Assembly (NCBI GenBank): GCA_947457335.1 | Contig: CANGWA010000004.1 | Coordinates: 1 to 40,626, forward strand | DNA from: Sphingobacteriaceae bacterium | GTDB taxonomy: Bacteria; Bacteroidota; Bacteroidia; B-17B0; Aurantibacillaceae | DNA length: 40,626 nt | Direction: 5' to 3' | Part shown: positions 25,264-34,758 of the stretch, piece after piece | Numbering within the stretch: position 1 is the stretch's first letter | Layout of the letters: every line of letters begins with the position of its first letter | Notes under the pieces: model-generated | Told to the model about the DNA's origin: nothing | Databases searched by the model: none | The model's input: the letters and a program-made list of their open reading frames with translations, nothing else | Translations under genes and position numbers: made by a program

Positions 25264-28200
25264 ATGAAAAGAGGCATATTTTTTATTGTTTGGTTGTTCA
25301 CATTGCTTACAACTAAATCGCAAACAACGTATACATTTCTAACTTGTGGTGCCACTGGCGCATCGGGTCCTACTCAAACTCAAGTTAACAACACCTATGG
25401 TGTTGGCAATAATTTGAATGGTTCCGTAACAGTAAATACAGGTGTTCAAAGTTGGACAGTGCCATCAACCGGTCCCTATAAACTAGAATTGTGGGGGGCC
25501 GCTGGGGGAACATCTGCTTTTGGGTCTAGCGGTTCTGGGATTAAAATTAGTTGCCAAACCACGCTTACAGCAGGAACTGTTTTAAACATTGTCGTTGGTC
25601 AGCCAGGCCAAAGCAACGGAAGTGGCACTCAGTTTAGTGCTGGTGGGTCAGGTGGTGGAGGCTCATTTATATACATTGGCGCAATTGGCAGTGGAACCTT
25701 GTTGGCTGCCGCTGGCGGAGGTGGGGGGGGATTATCCTCAAGCACAAATATCAATACAGGGAATAGCGCAAATGCAAATTTTGGAACCAGTGGAGGAACT
25801 ATTCAAGGATTTAATAATGCCTATGTTGCACTAGGAGGAACAGGTGGTAACGGCGGTGGACACACTAACCGTGGATTACTTGGTGGTGGACCTGGTACAG
25901 GTTGGCTATCTAACGGAAATACGCAGTATGCTACAGTAACCACACTTATTGGAACAAGATTTGTTGGAGGTCAAGCAACAGCTAATGGAAAACCTGGTGG
26001 ATTTGGTGGCGGTGGCGCCTCTGGTGACAATAGCAATAACCCCTATGTTTGGGCCGGAGGCGGCGGTGGCTATTCAGGTGGTGCAGGTGGGCACAATGTT
26101 GGGAACAGTGATGGCCAAGTTGGTGGTGGCGGCGGTTCATTTCTTACAGGAATGAACCAAACCAATATTGGATTTAACAGTGGTGATGGTGTTGTTTTTA
26201 TTACTCGCCTATACTCTGTTAATGTATCTCAATCTTCAAGTATTGCTTGTAATGGACAGTCTGTAGCGGCTTTATCTGCAACAGTCAATGGTGGACTTGC
26301 ACCCTATTCTTATACCTGGCTTCCATCGGGGGGCAATACAACAACAGCTACTGGTTTAGGTTCAGGAGTTTATACGATTCTTGCTACAGATGCAAATAAT
26401 TACATTACCTCAAACACTTTCACCATTACACAGCCATCTGCAATAACAACCGCAATCTCACAAACCAATGCAGTGTGTTTTGGGCAGACTAGCGGTAATG
26501 CTGCGGTAACAGCAGCGGGCGGCACAGGCGCTTATACTTATTCGTGGACAGGCTCTTCCAGCACCTCATCCGTTGCGTCAAATATAGCTGCAGGTAATTA
26601 TTCGGTTACGGTCAAGGATGCGAACAATTGTGTAACGGGCACTGTAGTAACCATTACGCAACCCTCGTCTTTCGCTGTTACAGCAGGCACAAGCACAACT
26701 GCTGTGTGTGCTGGTAACCAAATCACATTAAGCGGGACAGGCGCTTCTTCTTATACTTGGACAGGAGGTGTTACGAACGGATCGGCGTTTGCTCCATCTG
26801 CGACTAGCGGTTACACTGTTACTGGATTTGTTGGTGTTTGTACCAACACCGCAGAAGTAACGGTGACGGTGAATCCTCGTCCTACTATTACTGCCGCTAA
26901 TGGCACGATTTGTACAGGACAAACATTTACGATTACTCCATCAGGAGCAAGCACCTATACCTATCAAACAGGAAGCGCTAACGTGGCGCCAACTTCAAAT
27001 ACAAGCTACACTCTCACCGGCAGCAGTGCAGTAGGGTGTCAAGCGATTAATCCAGCAACAGTAAACATTACCGTTAATCCGCTGCCAGTGGTTTCTATTA
27101 CTGGCACCAATGCCGTTTGTAGTGGCAATTCCATCGTATTGACAGCAAATGGTGCGAGCACCTATACTTGGTCTAATCCATCTGCAACGACGACTACGGT
27201 TAGTGTAGCGCCTACTTCAAATTCTACCTATAGTGTTACAGGTACAAGTGCCCTTGGTTGTGTTGGATCAACCACCACAATGGCCGTTTCGGTTTATTCC
27301 CTTCCATTGGTAAGCATTACTGGCACTAACGGGGTGTGTAACGGAAGCTCAATAGTGTTAACAGCTAATGGCGCATCTAGCTATACGTGGACCAATCCAA
27401 GCAGTAACGCTTCTACAATCAGTGTGGCGCCAACAGCGAACACCACCTATTCGTTGGCTGGCATCAGCTCACAGGGCTGTAATGGCACTCTAGCTGCGCT
27501 TGCTGTTACCGTTTATAGTGTTCCCGTTATTAGCATCACCGGCACGAACGGCGTATGTAACGGATCAACAATTAATCTGACTGGTAATGGTGGGTCTACT
27601 TATACATGGACAAGCCCTTCCAGCAACAATGCTACGGTTGGAGTGTCCCCTAGTACAAATACAACCTATACCTTAACAGGTCGTAGTGCTCAAGGTTGTT
27701 TGGGCAATACAGCAACATATGCCGTAACCGTTTATAGCTTACCTGTAATTGCGATTACAGGCACCAATGCGGTTTGTAATGGAAGCAGTATCAATCTGAC
27801 TGGTGGAGGCGCTTCAACTTACACCTGGGCAGGAGTTACAAGTAACAATAGTACCGTAGTTGTTTCTCCTAGCACTAATACCACCTACAGCTTGACTGGC
27901 ACTAGTTCACAAGGCTGTACGGGGAATACCGCCACACAGGCTGTTGCTGTTTATTCGCTGCCTGTTATTGCTATCACTGGCACCAATGCCATTTGTACAG
28001 GTGGTTCAGCCCTATTAACAGCAAATGGCGCCAATACATACACATGGTTAGCACCAAGCGGTAACACCTCAACCGTTAGTGTTGCACCAACCGCCAATAC
28101 AACGTATAGTTTGGTGGGTACCAGCACACAGGGTTGTACCGGTAACACCGCAAATGTAACTGTTACCGTATACGCCTTACCTGTTATTTCGGTGAGTGGC

Positions 28201-29514
28201 AATACGTTTATCTGTATTGGCCAATCCACTTCATTAACAGCCACCGGTGCAAGTACCTATGCTTGGAGTTCAGGGGCAACCACTTCAAGCGTGGTATTGA
28301 CACCCACTGCGACAGGATCATACACTGTCATTGGGACCAGTATAAACGGCTGTATTAGTAACAAAGTAACTAGCATCACTGTAAATAGCTTACCTGCTCT
28401 TGTAATCAATGGTAATTTTACTATTTGTGCTGGCACGAGTTCTTCTCTAACTGTCAGTGGAGCCAACACCTACACCTGGAACAGCGGAGCGAATACTTCG
28501 TCCAACGTGCTTACACCTACTGTAAACAGTGGATATGTAACCTATAGCGTTGCAGGAACTAACACGGCAGGCTGTTTCAACAGTAAGCTAGATTCGGTAT
28601 TGGTGAATGCGTTACCATCGTTGACTATTTCAGGAGGCAACATGGTGTGTAATGGCAATACTATCACCATTACAGCAAGCGGAGCAAGCACCTATACATG
28701 GGATAATGGCGCAAACACTTCGTCTGTAGCCTTAAGCCCAAGCGTAAATACTTCTTACACAGTTGTAGGCATCAGTGCACAAAACTGTAGTAATGCAGCC
28801 GTACAATCTATTTCTGTCGTTGCCTTCCCAACCATTGCTGTTACCGGCAACACAGTGATGTGTGCAGGTGATTCGCTTATTTTTAATGTTAGTGGAGCAG
28901 ACACGTACACTTGGAGTAATAGTGGCACTGGATCGTTGGTGGTCATTCATCCATCGGCAAGCGGCTCTTTATCGGTCATTGGCGGCGTAATCCCTGGTTG
29001 TAACGACACGGCTATGGTCAACATTACTGTGAACCCTAATCCGACTGTTGTACCTACTTCAGCAGCATCTGTTATTTGTGTAGGCGAATCCATTCAATTG
29101 AATGCTACAGGAGCCATCAATTACACTTGGAGCAATGGCGCTACGGCATCAAGCGTGGTGGTCAATCCAACCATTACTACTACCTATACGGTTAACGCAA
29201 CCGATGCGAATGGCTGTAAAGCCGATAGCACGTTATTGTTAACGGTTTCAGATTGTGCAGGGATAAGTTCTAACTCTGCTAATGCTGCCGTTTTGGTTTA
29301 TCCAAATCCAAGCAACGGTGTGTTCACCATTGACGCCAACGCTGTTGGCAAGGTAGAAGTGAATGTTTATGCGGTAACAGGCCAATTAATCCGCACGCTT
29401 TCCATCACAGAGAAATCATCTATCGATTTATCTGCCTATGATAATGGCATATACATGGTGAGGATAACGGCTTCTAACGGAGAAACAAGTATTAAGCACT
29501 TGATTAAACAATAA
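25264..29514 (+). CDS. T9SS surface protein: ALK-like glycine-rich domain, two SprB repeats, twelve Ig-like repeats
   Basis: This 1,416-residue secreted protein begins MKRGIFFIVWLFTLLTTKSQ (signal peptide). Residues ~60-315 are a glycine-rich domain of the type named after ALK/LTK receptors (SWTVPSTGPYKLELWGAAGG, NIVVGQPGQ, LLAAAGGGGGGL, FGGGGASGD, GGGGGSF near the end). Two SprB-type repeats follow (~320-470; YSYTWLPSGG...VYTILATDANN and YTYSWTGSSS...YSVTVKDANN). Twelve Ig-like repeats of ~72 residues run to ~1335, each with C-x-G and GC cysteines. Units 3-7 are close copies (ISITGTNGVCNGSS and variants). A T9SS type A domain closes the chain (VYPNPSNGVFTID ... NGIYMVRITAS). SprB repeats are known from gliding adhesins, so adhesion is plausible but not shown. 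I start at ATG 25264, not at the upstream TTG 25246. Confidence 0.92.
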   Translation: MKRGIFFIVWLFTLLTTKSQTTYTFLTCGATGASGPTQTQVNNTYGVGNNLNGSVTVNTGVQSWTVPSTGPYKLELWGAAGGTSAFGSSGSGIKISCQTTLTAGTVLNIVVGQPGQSNGSGTQFSAGGSGGGGSFIYIGAIGSGTLLAAAGGGGGGLSSSTNINTGNSANANFGTSGGTIQGFNNAYVALGGTGGNGGGHTNRGLLGGGPGTGWLSNGNTQYATVTTLIGTRFVGGQATANGKPGGFGGGGASGDNSNNPYVWAGGGGGYSGGAGGHNVGNSDGQVGGGGGSFLTGMNQTNIGFNSGDGVVFITRLYSVNVSQSSSIACNGQSVAALSATVNGGLAPYSYTWLPSGGNTTTATGLGSGVYTILATDANNYITSNTFTITQPSAITTAISQTNAVCFGQTSGNAAVTAAGGTGAYTYSWTGSSSTSSVASNIAAGNYSVTVKDANNCVTGTVVTITQPSSFAVTAGTSTTAVCAGNQITLSGTGASSYTWTGGVTNGSAFAPSATSGYTVTGFVGVCTNTAEVTVTVNPRPTITAANGTICTGQTFTITPSGASTYTYQTGSANVAPTSNTSYTLTGSSAVGCQAINPATVNITVNPLPVVSITGTNAVCSGNSIVLTANGASTYTWSNPSATTTTVSVAPTSNSTYSVTGTSALGCVGSTTTMAVSVYSLPLVSITGTNGVCNGSSIVLTANGASSYTWTNPSSNASTISVAPTANTTYSLAGISSQGCNGTLAALAVTVYSVPVISITGTNGVCNGSTINLTGNGGSTYTWTSPSSNNATVGVSPSTNTTYTLTGRSAQGCLGNTATYAVTVYSLPVIAITGTNAVCNGSSINLTGGGASTYTWAGVTSNNSTVVVSPSTNTTYSLTGTSSQGCTGNTATQAVAVYSLPVIAITGTNAICTGGSALLTANGANTYTWLAPSGNTSTVSVAPTANTTYSLVGTSTQGCTGNTANVTVTVYALPVISVSGNTFICIGQSTSLTATGASTYAWSSGATTSSVVLTPTATGSYTVIGTSINGCISNKVTSITVNSLPALVINGNFTICAGTSSSLTVSGANTYTWNSGANTSSNVLTPTVNSGYVTYSVAGTNTAGCFNSKLDSVLVNALPSLTISGGNMVCNGNTITITASGASTYTWDNGANTSSVALSPSVNTSYTVVGISAQNCSNAAVQSISVVAFPTIAVTGNTVMCAGDSLIFNVSGADTYTWSNSGTGSLVVIHPSASGSLSVIGGVIPGCNDTAMVNITVNPNPTVVPTSAASVICVGESIQLNATGAINYTWSNGATASSVVVNPTITTTYTVNATDANGCKADSTLLLTVSDCAGISSNSANAAVLVYPNPSNGVFTIDANAVGKVEVNVYAVTGQLIRTLSITEKSSIDLSAYDNGIYMVRITASNGETSIKHLIKQ

Positions 29515-29527
29515 TTCATACAACACT

Positions 29528-29560
29528 AAAAAAAGGCGGTCAGTTATGACCGCCTTTTTT
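29528..29560 (+). terminator. Intrinsic terminator after the glycine-rich surface protein gene
   Basis: Stem AAAAGGCGGTCA/TGACCGCCTTTT with loop GTTA is followed by further T. It starts 13 bp after the stop codon. The A-run on the left would also let it work in the other direction. The remaining ~230 bp to 29788 show no gene. Confidence 0.9.
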
Positions 29561-29788
29561 GTTTCACCCTTATTCAACGCATTTGTTTTTCATGCATAGT
29601 TTTCATTTGCCTACGAATGTTCCGCACACTTGCAATTTCTTTTGGCAAATGCCTTAACTTTCCCTTGCTCATCATTGTTCCATATGACCGGCACCTTGCT
29701 TATCTGCAGAATATATCCAGCAAAACATGCCGATTGGCTGCTCGTCTATACCGATACTAAGTAATCAGAGAGCCGTTGGTAGAAGTGT

Positions 29789-31165
29789 TTAATAGGATAG
29801 ATTTTTATCCTTTGTTAAAAAGGAATAGATGATTATAAGGGCCAATACCGGAAACAACCAAATAAGCCGCATTTGATACCGTGCGTCCACCGTTGCAAAA
29901 AACGAAACAATCAAAGCATTCACGATCATAAAAACCGCTAAGGTGCCAACCACATTGCCCAATGCTGCTCCCATGCGTTTGCGTTGGAATATAAAAGCCA
30001 GCAATAAAACACAGACGCTGATTGTGACCACAAATCGTTGAGCTGAATTGAGGCGATCGAGATAAAATGTGCGCCGATTTTGTCTGGAATGCTCGTAACG
30101 CTTCAATTCATTATCAAACCGCCACTTTATTTGTCCGTATGGTGGCGACCCTTTTAACAGCGGCGGGTCTACATACGTGTCAAACGTATACAGTTGTTTC
30201 ACTGCATCTCGAGTTGTTTTTTGTAGCACCAAGGGACCGTATTCTTTACTTAAAAGCAGGTCTTTCAAAATAGCGGTGTATTCCTCTTTGTTTTTTTCCC
30301 ATCCTCCCGTTTTATACAACACACTGTTTTTATTGAAAATAAAATCCCATTGCAAACTGTCCTTATAAGGACAAATGCGGTATTGTTTTGATTCGCACGT
30401 TTTGTCAAGATAGTCTTGCACCACACCAAATTCAATCATTCTGCTCATGATGAATACATGGGACATAGCGGAGAGACGCGCTTTCCCTGTGCTCAGATAA
30501 TTGTGGCCTGCAATACAAACAATGCCAATGAAAAGGGCCGCAATCAGGTGCAGGCATTTTCTAATGCGCTCCGGTTCCTTTTTAAAATAGAAAAAGAGTA
30601 ACAAACTAGGGAGCAGAATTAAAAAGCTTAAGATGGAGGCGTTTTGGGTGATGACAAAAAACACAAAAGCACAATAGTACGCTCGCAGTGACGCCTTGTT
30701 TTGAAGGGTTCCCCATAGTATATTGACCACAGCGAGATAACACAATGGCGTGAAGATGTCGGGAATTAATAAACTAACAACAACTGAATAGCTGGTGGTT
30801 AGCACAATTAAAACAACCGCAATCAGGAATACGGCATTCACGTGTTCTGGTTTAACAAAGGCGCGAATCAAATCACGCATCAACCAGCACGCCAATAATG
30901 CCTGTGCAAAAACCACCAAGAACAGGTGGCGTGAAAGGCTGATGTGGCGGAGGAACAAACCGTAAAATACTGGGCGGTCGGGTGGGGCATATCCTTCAAA
31001 TCCGGAATCGATGTATGTGCCCAAGTCGATGTATGATAGCGGAAAGCCATTTAAAAGGGCGGCGCTGATGGAGAGAACCGCAGCCACTACAACTATTATT
31101 GCGGTTGTATAAGGCGGGGTGATTTTCCCAGGTAACGGCACGCTGACGTTTCTTTTGAAAGGCAT
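29789..31165 (-). CDS. Polytopic membrane protein, possible GT-C-type glycosyltransferase relative
   Basis: This 458-residue protein consists mostly of hydrophobic helices: about ten by eye, starting IIVVVAAVLSISAALL and ending LIWLFPVLALIIIYSFL. Between the first two helices is an acidic loop (SYIDLGTYIDSGFEGYAPPD followed by RPVFYGLFL). A larger soluble loop (about residues 250-360) contains three Cys and many charged residues. An acidic first loop is a feature of GT-C lipid-sugar-dependent transferases, but I do not recognise a named family, so the role is open. The ATG overlaps the stop of the upstream DUF2142 gene by one base (TAATG), and an AAGGAG precedes it, so the two proteins are translationally coupled and probably work together. 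Confidence 0.8.
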   Translation of the reverse strand: MPFKRNVSVPLPGKITPPYTTAIIVVVAAVLSISAALLNGFPLSYIDLGTYIDSGFEGYAPPDRPVFYGLFLRHISLSRHLFLVVFAQALLACWLMRDLIRAFVKPEHVNAVFLIAVVLIVLTTSYSVVVSLLIPDIFTPLCYLAVVNILWGTLQNKASLRAYYCAFVFFVITQNASILSFLILLPSLLLFFYFKKEPERIRKCLHLIAALFIGIVCIAGHNYLSTGKARLSAMSHVFIMSRMIEFGVVQDYLDKTCESKQYRICPYKDSLQWDFIFNKNSVLYKTGGWEKNKEEYTAILKDLLLSKEYGPLVLQKTTRDAVKQLYTFDTYVDPPLLKGSPPYGQIKWRFDNELKRYEHSRQNRRTFYLDRLNSAQRFVVTISVCVLLLAFIFQRKRMGAALGNVVGTLAVFMIVNALIVSFFATVDARYQMRLIWLFPVLALIIIYSFLTKDKNLSY

Positions 31166-33015
31166 TACTCCTTGATTTTGCGTTTAATGCTGTAAACCAC
31201 CTCGTCAAAGTAAATGACGGTATCGGTGGTGTTGAAGAGAAATAGTTCACCACTATTGGGCAGGCACTTGGGCATTTCCACGCGCAATTGAAGTCTGTTC
31301 CATCTGCTTGCAGGCAAGATGGTTTTAGTATTGGCCGCATCATAGATGTTTCCGCAAGTGTCGTTTGTGGCAAGAAACACAAGTTGCCCTCCCCTGCCTT
31401 TTACTAAAGCTTGCAGTGTAATCACATCCCGATCTTTCAGATTGGTGAATGGTAGCGCCAAGGCCTTGCTGTTTGGTGCAACAGCAAGACAGTGATTATC
31501 GCTTCCTGCTTCTACAACAACCAAACCCTTCGCTAGATCAATGTGGGGATGCTTTTTGAACAACGCTTTTTCTTCAAAATTCGTTGAGAAGTGGGTTAGC
31601 AGGTTGAGGTGTTCGGTAAAATACCGTTTGTAAACTAATGATAAAGCGCTGCTATTCGTCCACAGGATAACAGGGAGCCCAATAATTAAGGGATGAATCG
31701 AAAAACGAATGTTCCAACCACCGAAGCTAATGGCCAGTAAGGGTAGCAACGCAATGAAGTACCTGCCCTGCACCCCGTTAATAAAAGGAAATTGAACAGG
31801 GGACCATAATAAATACTGTGATAACATAATGAGTAATGCAACACTTAAGAAAATGATAAGGGAGGCCAAACGCAAACGCCAATCGATATGAACCTCTTCT
31901 TTCGTAAACAAGTGACCTATAAAAAGAAGTGTAATTAAGATAATAGAGGATAAATCATCATCGGTTAATTCCATGTAGGCACCTAGTCCACAGACAAACG
32001 AACGAATGTAAAAGGAATGATGGACGTGAAAAGTTTCTTTCAGTAATGAGGGAATGATCTCTGGATGCAATAACAAGTAGTTTTTTTGTTGGGCATAATT
32101 GACGCCAGGACTCGAATAGCCCGTGCCTAAGTAATCCTTGTTGTATTGTTCAAAGGGAATGAGATTATTTTCAACCATTTGCGTGGATACAATTAAGCTA
32201 GCGACACACAGAACACACCCAATAGCAAGTAGCCCCCATTTTTGTTTGCTTCCGCCAAATTGCTTTGCCTTTAAGAACACCAATAAAAAGGCTATAAGTA
32301 CAAATACATATTTGACAACTGACACTAATATCAAGGTCATCAAGTAGCACACAAACCTTTTTGGATTTATCTTTTTTTGTCCACTATAGTCCTCTAGAAA
32401 ATAACTCACGAACACACAACATAAAACAGTGTTGAGGGGGTCCATACTAAAAGTGTTAAGTAAGTATAGCTGCGTTGGAAGGAGCAAGAAAAAGCAAAAC
32501 GCCCATTTAAAACAAGGCAGTCGGCGAATTGCTCTGTACATGAGGAAGAGATAAAGTAGGAAGACCACGCACCGGGATCCGTAGTAGGCCATACCAAGAG
32601 AGCCGTGCATTTGCCGAGTTAAATAAATAACCCCTGCATGAACTAGGTAAGTGATGGGAGAATAGGTGGCGGTGTTGGGGAAGTCGATAAAGACCCGTTT
32701 TTCAGTGGAAGAAGGAATGCTAAACAAGTAGAGGAAGCTACCGCTGTCAAAAGGGGTGTCATTGAGAAAGGTGTAAGGGAAATAATGGCGGTGCATTTCT
32801 ACTAAACAGATTGGCAGCGAGCCACCGATGCGTTGATCTTTTATTTCTGGCCTAAACTGGCCTTCTGATATTTGATAGGCGCGGTAGAAGTGTGCGAATT
32901 CATCGGGACCAGCAAAGGGTGGTTTAATAAGAGCATATAGCACAAACAATACGCTTGTAGCAACAAAAAAGAAGCGCGAGGGCAATATGTTGAATGATGA
33001 TTTCAGAGGTTGCAT
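31165..33015 (-). CDS. DUF2142-family polytopic membrane protein
   Basis: This 616-residue protein matches DUF2142: after the first helix comes KPPFAGPDEFAHFYRAYQIS, the typical acidic and His-containing loop of this family. About eleven helices follow. The final ~120 residues leave the membrane and look beta-rich (KDRDVITLQALVKGRGGQL, NRLQLRVEMPKCLPNSGELF, VIYFDEVVYSIKRK), resembling a carbohydrate-binding jelly roll. DUF2142 proteins are commonly encoded with surface-polysaccharide genes and are thought to be GT-C-like. The exact reaction is unknown. A perfect TATATTTG lies at 33017-33024, right against the ATG, which would give an almost leaderless mRNA. No other Met occurs before the first helix. 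Confidence 0.85.
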   Translation of the reverse strand: MQPLKSSFNILPSRFFFVATSVLFVLYALIKPPFAGPDEFAHFYRAYQISEGQFRPEIKDQRIGGSLPICLVEMHRHYFPYTFLNDTPFDSGSFLYLFSIPSSTEKRVFIDFPNTATYSPITYLVHAGVIYLTRQMHGSLGMAYYGSRCVVFLLYLFLMYRAIRRLPCFKWAFCFFLLLPTQLYLLNTFSMDPLNTVLCCVFVSYFLEDYSGQKKINPKRFVCYLMTLILVSVVKYVFVLIAFLLVFLKAKQFGGSKQKWGLLAIGCVLCVASLIVSTQMVENNLIPFEQYNKDYLGTGYSSPGVNYAQQKNYLLLHPEIIPSLLKETFHVHHSFYIRSFVCGLGAYMELTDDDLSSIILITLLFIGHLFTKEEVHIDWRLRLASLIIFLSVALLIMLSQYLLWSPVQFPFINGVQGRYFIALLPLLAISFGGWNIRFSIHPLIIGLPVILWTNSSALSLVYKRYFTEHLNLLTHFSTNFEEKALFKKHPHIDLAKGLVVVEAGSDNHCLAVAPNSKALALPFTNLKDRDVITLQALVKGRGGQLVFLATNDTCGNIYDAANTKTILPASRWNRLQLRVEMPKCLPNSGELFLFNTTDTVIYFDEVVYSIKRKIKE

Positions 33016-33016
33016 A

Positions 33017-33024
33017 CAAATATA
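33017..33024 (-). promoter_or_regulatory. -7 element abutting the DUF2142 start codon
   Basis: TATATTTG on the minus strand matches TAnnTTTG perfectly and ends two bases before the ATG. If used, transcription would begin at or just inside the start codon. No matching TTTG -33 box is seen. Confidence 0.3.
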
Positions 33025-33130
33025 ATAAAGTTGCCACCCCTAAAGTGAAAAGTTCATTAAGGTCAAAATGCCACCAATAGAACTAAAAAGTATAAACGAT
33101 AATGAAGTTTGTTTCCTATCTTAGTCCTTC

Positions 33131-34729
33131 ATGCCCAAAATTGTATTATCCGTATTTCTCTTTCTTATAACAATAGTTGCGTCGGCGCAATACGCCGATT
33201 CGCTCATTGCAATGGGTTGGCGCGATTTGATTAAGGATCGCGACTCCTCAGCCATTACTGCCTTTGAGCAGGCCTACGAATTAGGGGTTCATCTTAGAAA
33301 TTACCAAACTCAAGGCGACGCCTTGTTGCATTTAGGTATGTGTTTTTATGGCGTGAGCGCCGCAAAAGGCATGCAATACTGCGATAGCGCTCAAGTGGCG
33401 TACGAAAAACTGAAAGAAACAAATGCCCCTCTGGCAGTTACGGGACTCAATCGCTGCTTGCAATTGCGCAGCACCATTTATGCGCGGCAAGGGAAGTTTC
33501 GAGAGTCTATTAACATGAGCATCGAGGCCCTTAAGGCTTTTCCGAAGAACGATAAAACGGGCACCCGGGGCGTTATCTATACGAGTTTGGGAACTTGCTT
33601 TAATAAATTGAATCAAACAGATTCGGCACACTATTATTTTGAACAAGCCCTGGCCGAACATCTTTCTACCAACCAAGTGGCCTACTTGCCTCTTGCATAC
33701 GTGAATGTAGGCAAGCTGTGGTTAAAGGAAAAAGAGTTTGCAAAGAGCAAGGAACATTTTAATAAAGGGCTCGCTCTATCTCAAAAAAGTGGTAATCAAC
33801 AAGCCATCGTTTCAACCCTATTAGCCTTGGGCGATTGGCACATGGCTGTCTCTAAGAAAGACAGTGCTGCACACTTTTACAAAAAGGCTGAGAATTTAGC
33901 AGCCCACCTAAACGACAGGAGCTTTTTACTAAAAGCATTGGAAATGCAAGTGGAATGGCTGACTGTAGCCGGCAACTACCCTGAAGTGACGCAGTTACAA
34001 ACACGCATAATGAATTTGAAGGATTCGTTGTTTGAATTCGACGAACAAAATCTTCGTAAAAAACTAGAAATACAATTTAATGTCGCTGAAAAAGACCGTC
34101 AGTTGGAGTTATTGCAGAAGGAGAAAAGTTTGACATTGTTGTCAAATTACATTTTATGGCTCTCTGTTTTTTCTGTTGTCATCATAGCTGCCCTGATAAT
34201 TTTTTTTATGCGCAGAAACCATTTGCGCGACAAACAATTGCTTTTAGCAAAAGAAGAATTAGTTCACCATCTAGAAGAACAGAAACGTCTTAGAGAGAAA
34301 TTTCTTCAATCAGAGCTTGAACACAAAGAATCACAACTCAGCTCACTGGCCCTGCAAATGGTAGAGAAGAATGTACTCATTCAGGAAATCTCTGATAAAT
34401 TAACTGTTGGAGGTAAGGGTATTGAAAACGAAGAACTAAAAAAGACCCTGAACAAAGGCATGAGTCGTGAAAAGGATTGGAAGGACTTTAATGCGTATTT
34501 CGAAAGCATCAACAAAAATTTCTATACACGACTTAAAGAGGCTTACCCCGATATTAGTCCAAACGACTTGCGCCTCTGTGCCCTCATTAAAATGAACAGA
34601 AGCATTAAAGAGATGGCTTTTATCCTCAATATTTCTCCCGATAGTGTTAAAACAGCCAGATACCGCCTTCGCAAGAAATTACATCTTCAAACAGAAGATA
34701 ATCTTACCGATTTCATTCTAAAACTCTGA
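33131..34729 (+). CDS. TPR-containing, membrane-tethered LuxR-type regulator
   Basis: This 532-residue protein has a signal-type N-terminus (MPKIVLSVFLFLITIVASAQ), periplasmic tetratricopeptide repeats over about residues 20-300 (for example GVIYTSLGTCFNKLNQTDSA, AYVNVGKLWLKEKEFAKSKE), one transmembrane helix near 338-360 (LWLSVFSVVIIAALIIFFM), a cytoplasmic coiled coil, and a C-terminal winged or LuxR-like helix-turn-helix (SPNDLRLCALIKMNRSIKEM then SVKTARYRLRKKLHL). This arrangement is common in Bacteroidota and suggests that a periplasmic signal is passed directly to DNA-bound transcription control, without phosphorelay. It is followed within 145 bp by T9SS cargo genes whose upstream region has repeated candidate binding sites. 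It is divergent from the membrane-protein pair. Confidence 0.88.
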   Translation: MPKIVLSVFLFLITIVASAQYADSLIAMGWRDLIKDRDSSAITAFEQAYELGVHLRNYQTQGDALLHLGMCFYGVSAAKGMQYCDSAQVAYEKLKETNAPLAVTGLNRCLQLRSTIYARQGKFRESINMSIEALKAFPKNDKTGTRGVIYTSLGTCFNKLNQTDSAHYYFEQALAEHLSTNQVAYLPLAYVNVGKLWLKEKEFAKSKEHFNKGLALSQKSGNQQAIVSTLLALGDWHMAVSKKDSAAHFYKKAENLAAHLNDRSFLLKALEMQVEWLTVAGNYPEVTQLQTRIMNLKDSLFEFDEQNLRKKLEIQFNVAEKDRQLELLQKEKSLTLLSNYILWLSVFSVVIIAALIIFFMRRNHLRDKQLLLAKEELVHHLEEQKRLREKFLQSELEHKESQLSSLALQMVEKNVLIQEISDKLTVGGKGIENEELKKTLNKGMSREKDWKDFNAYFESINKNFYTRLKEAYPDISPNDLRLCALIKMNRSIKEMAFILNISPDSVKTARYRLRKKLHLQTEDNLTDFILKL

Positions 34730-34758
34730 TGGTCTACTCATAGTAAACATGTAAACAC

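Noticed and set aside
25589-26155. Two Val/Leu/Glu-rich frames inside the glycine-rich gene
   Set aside because: Frame-shifted reading of GGT/GGA-rich DNA in the glycine-rich domain.
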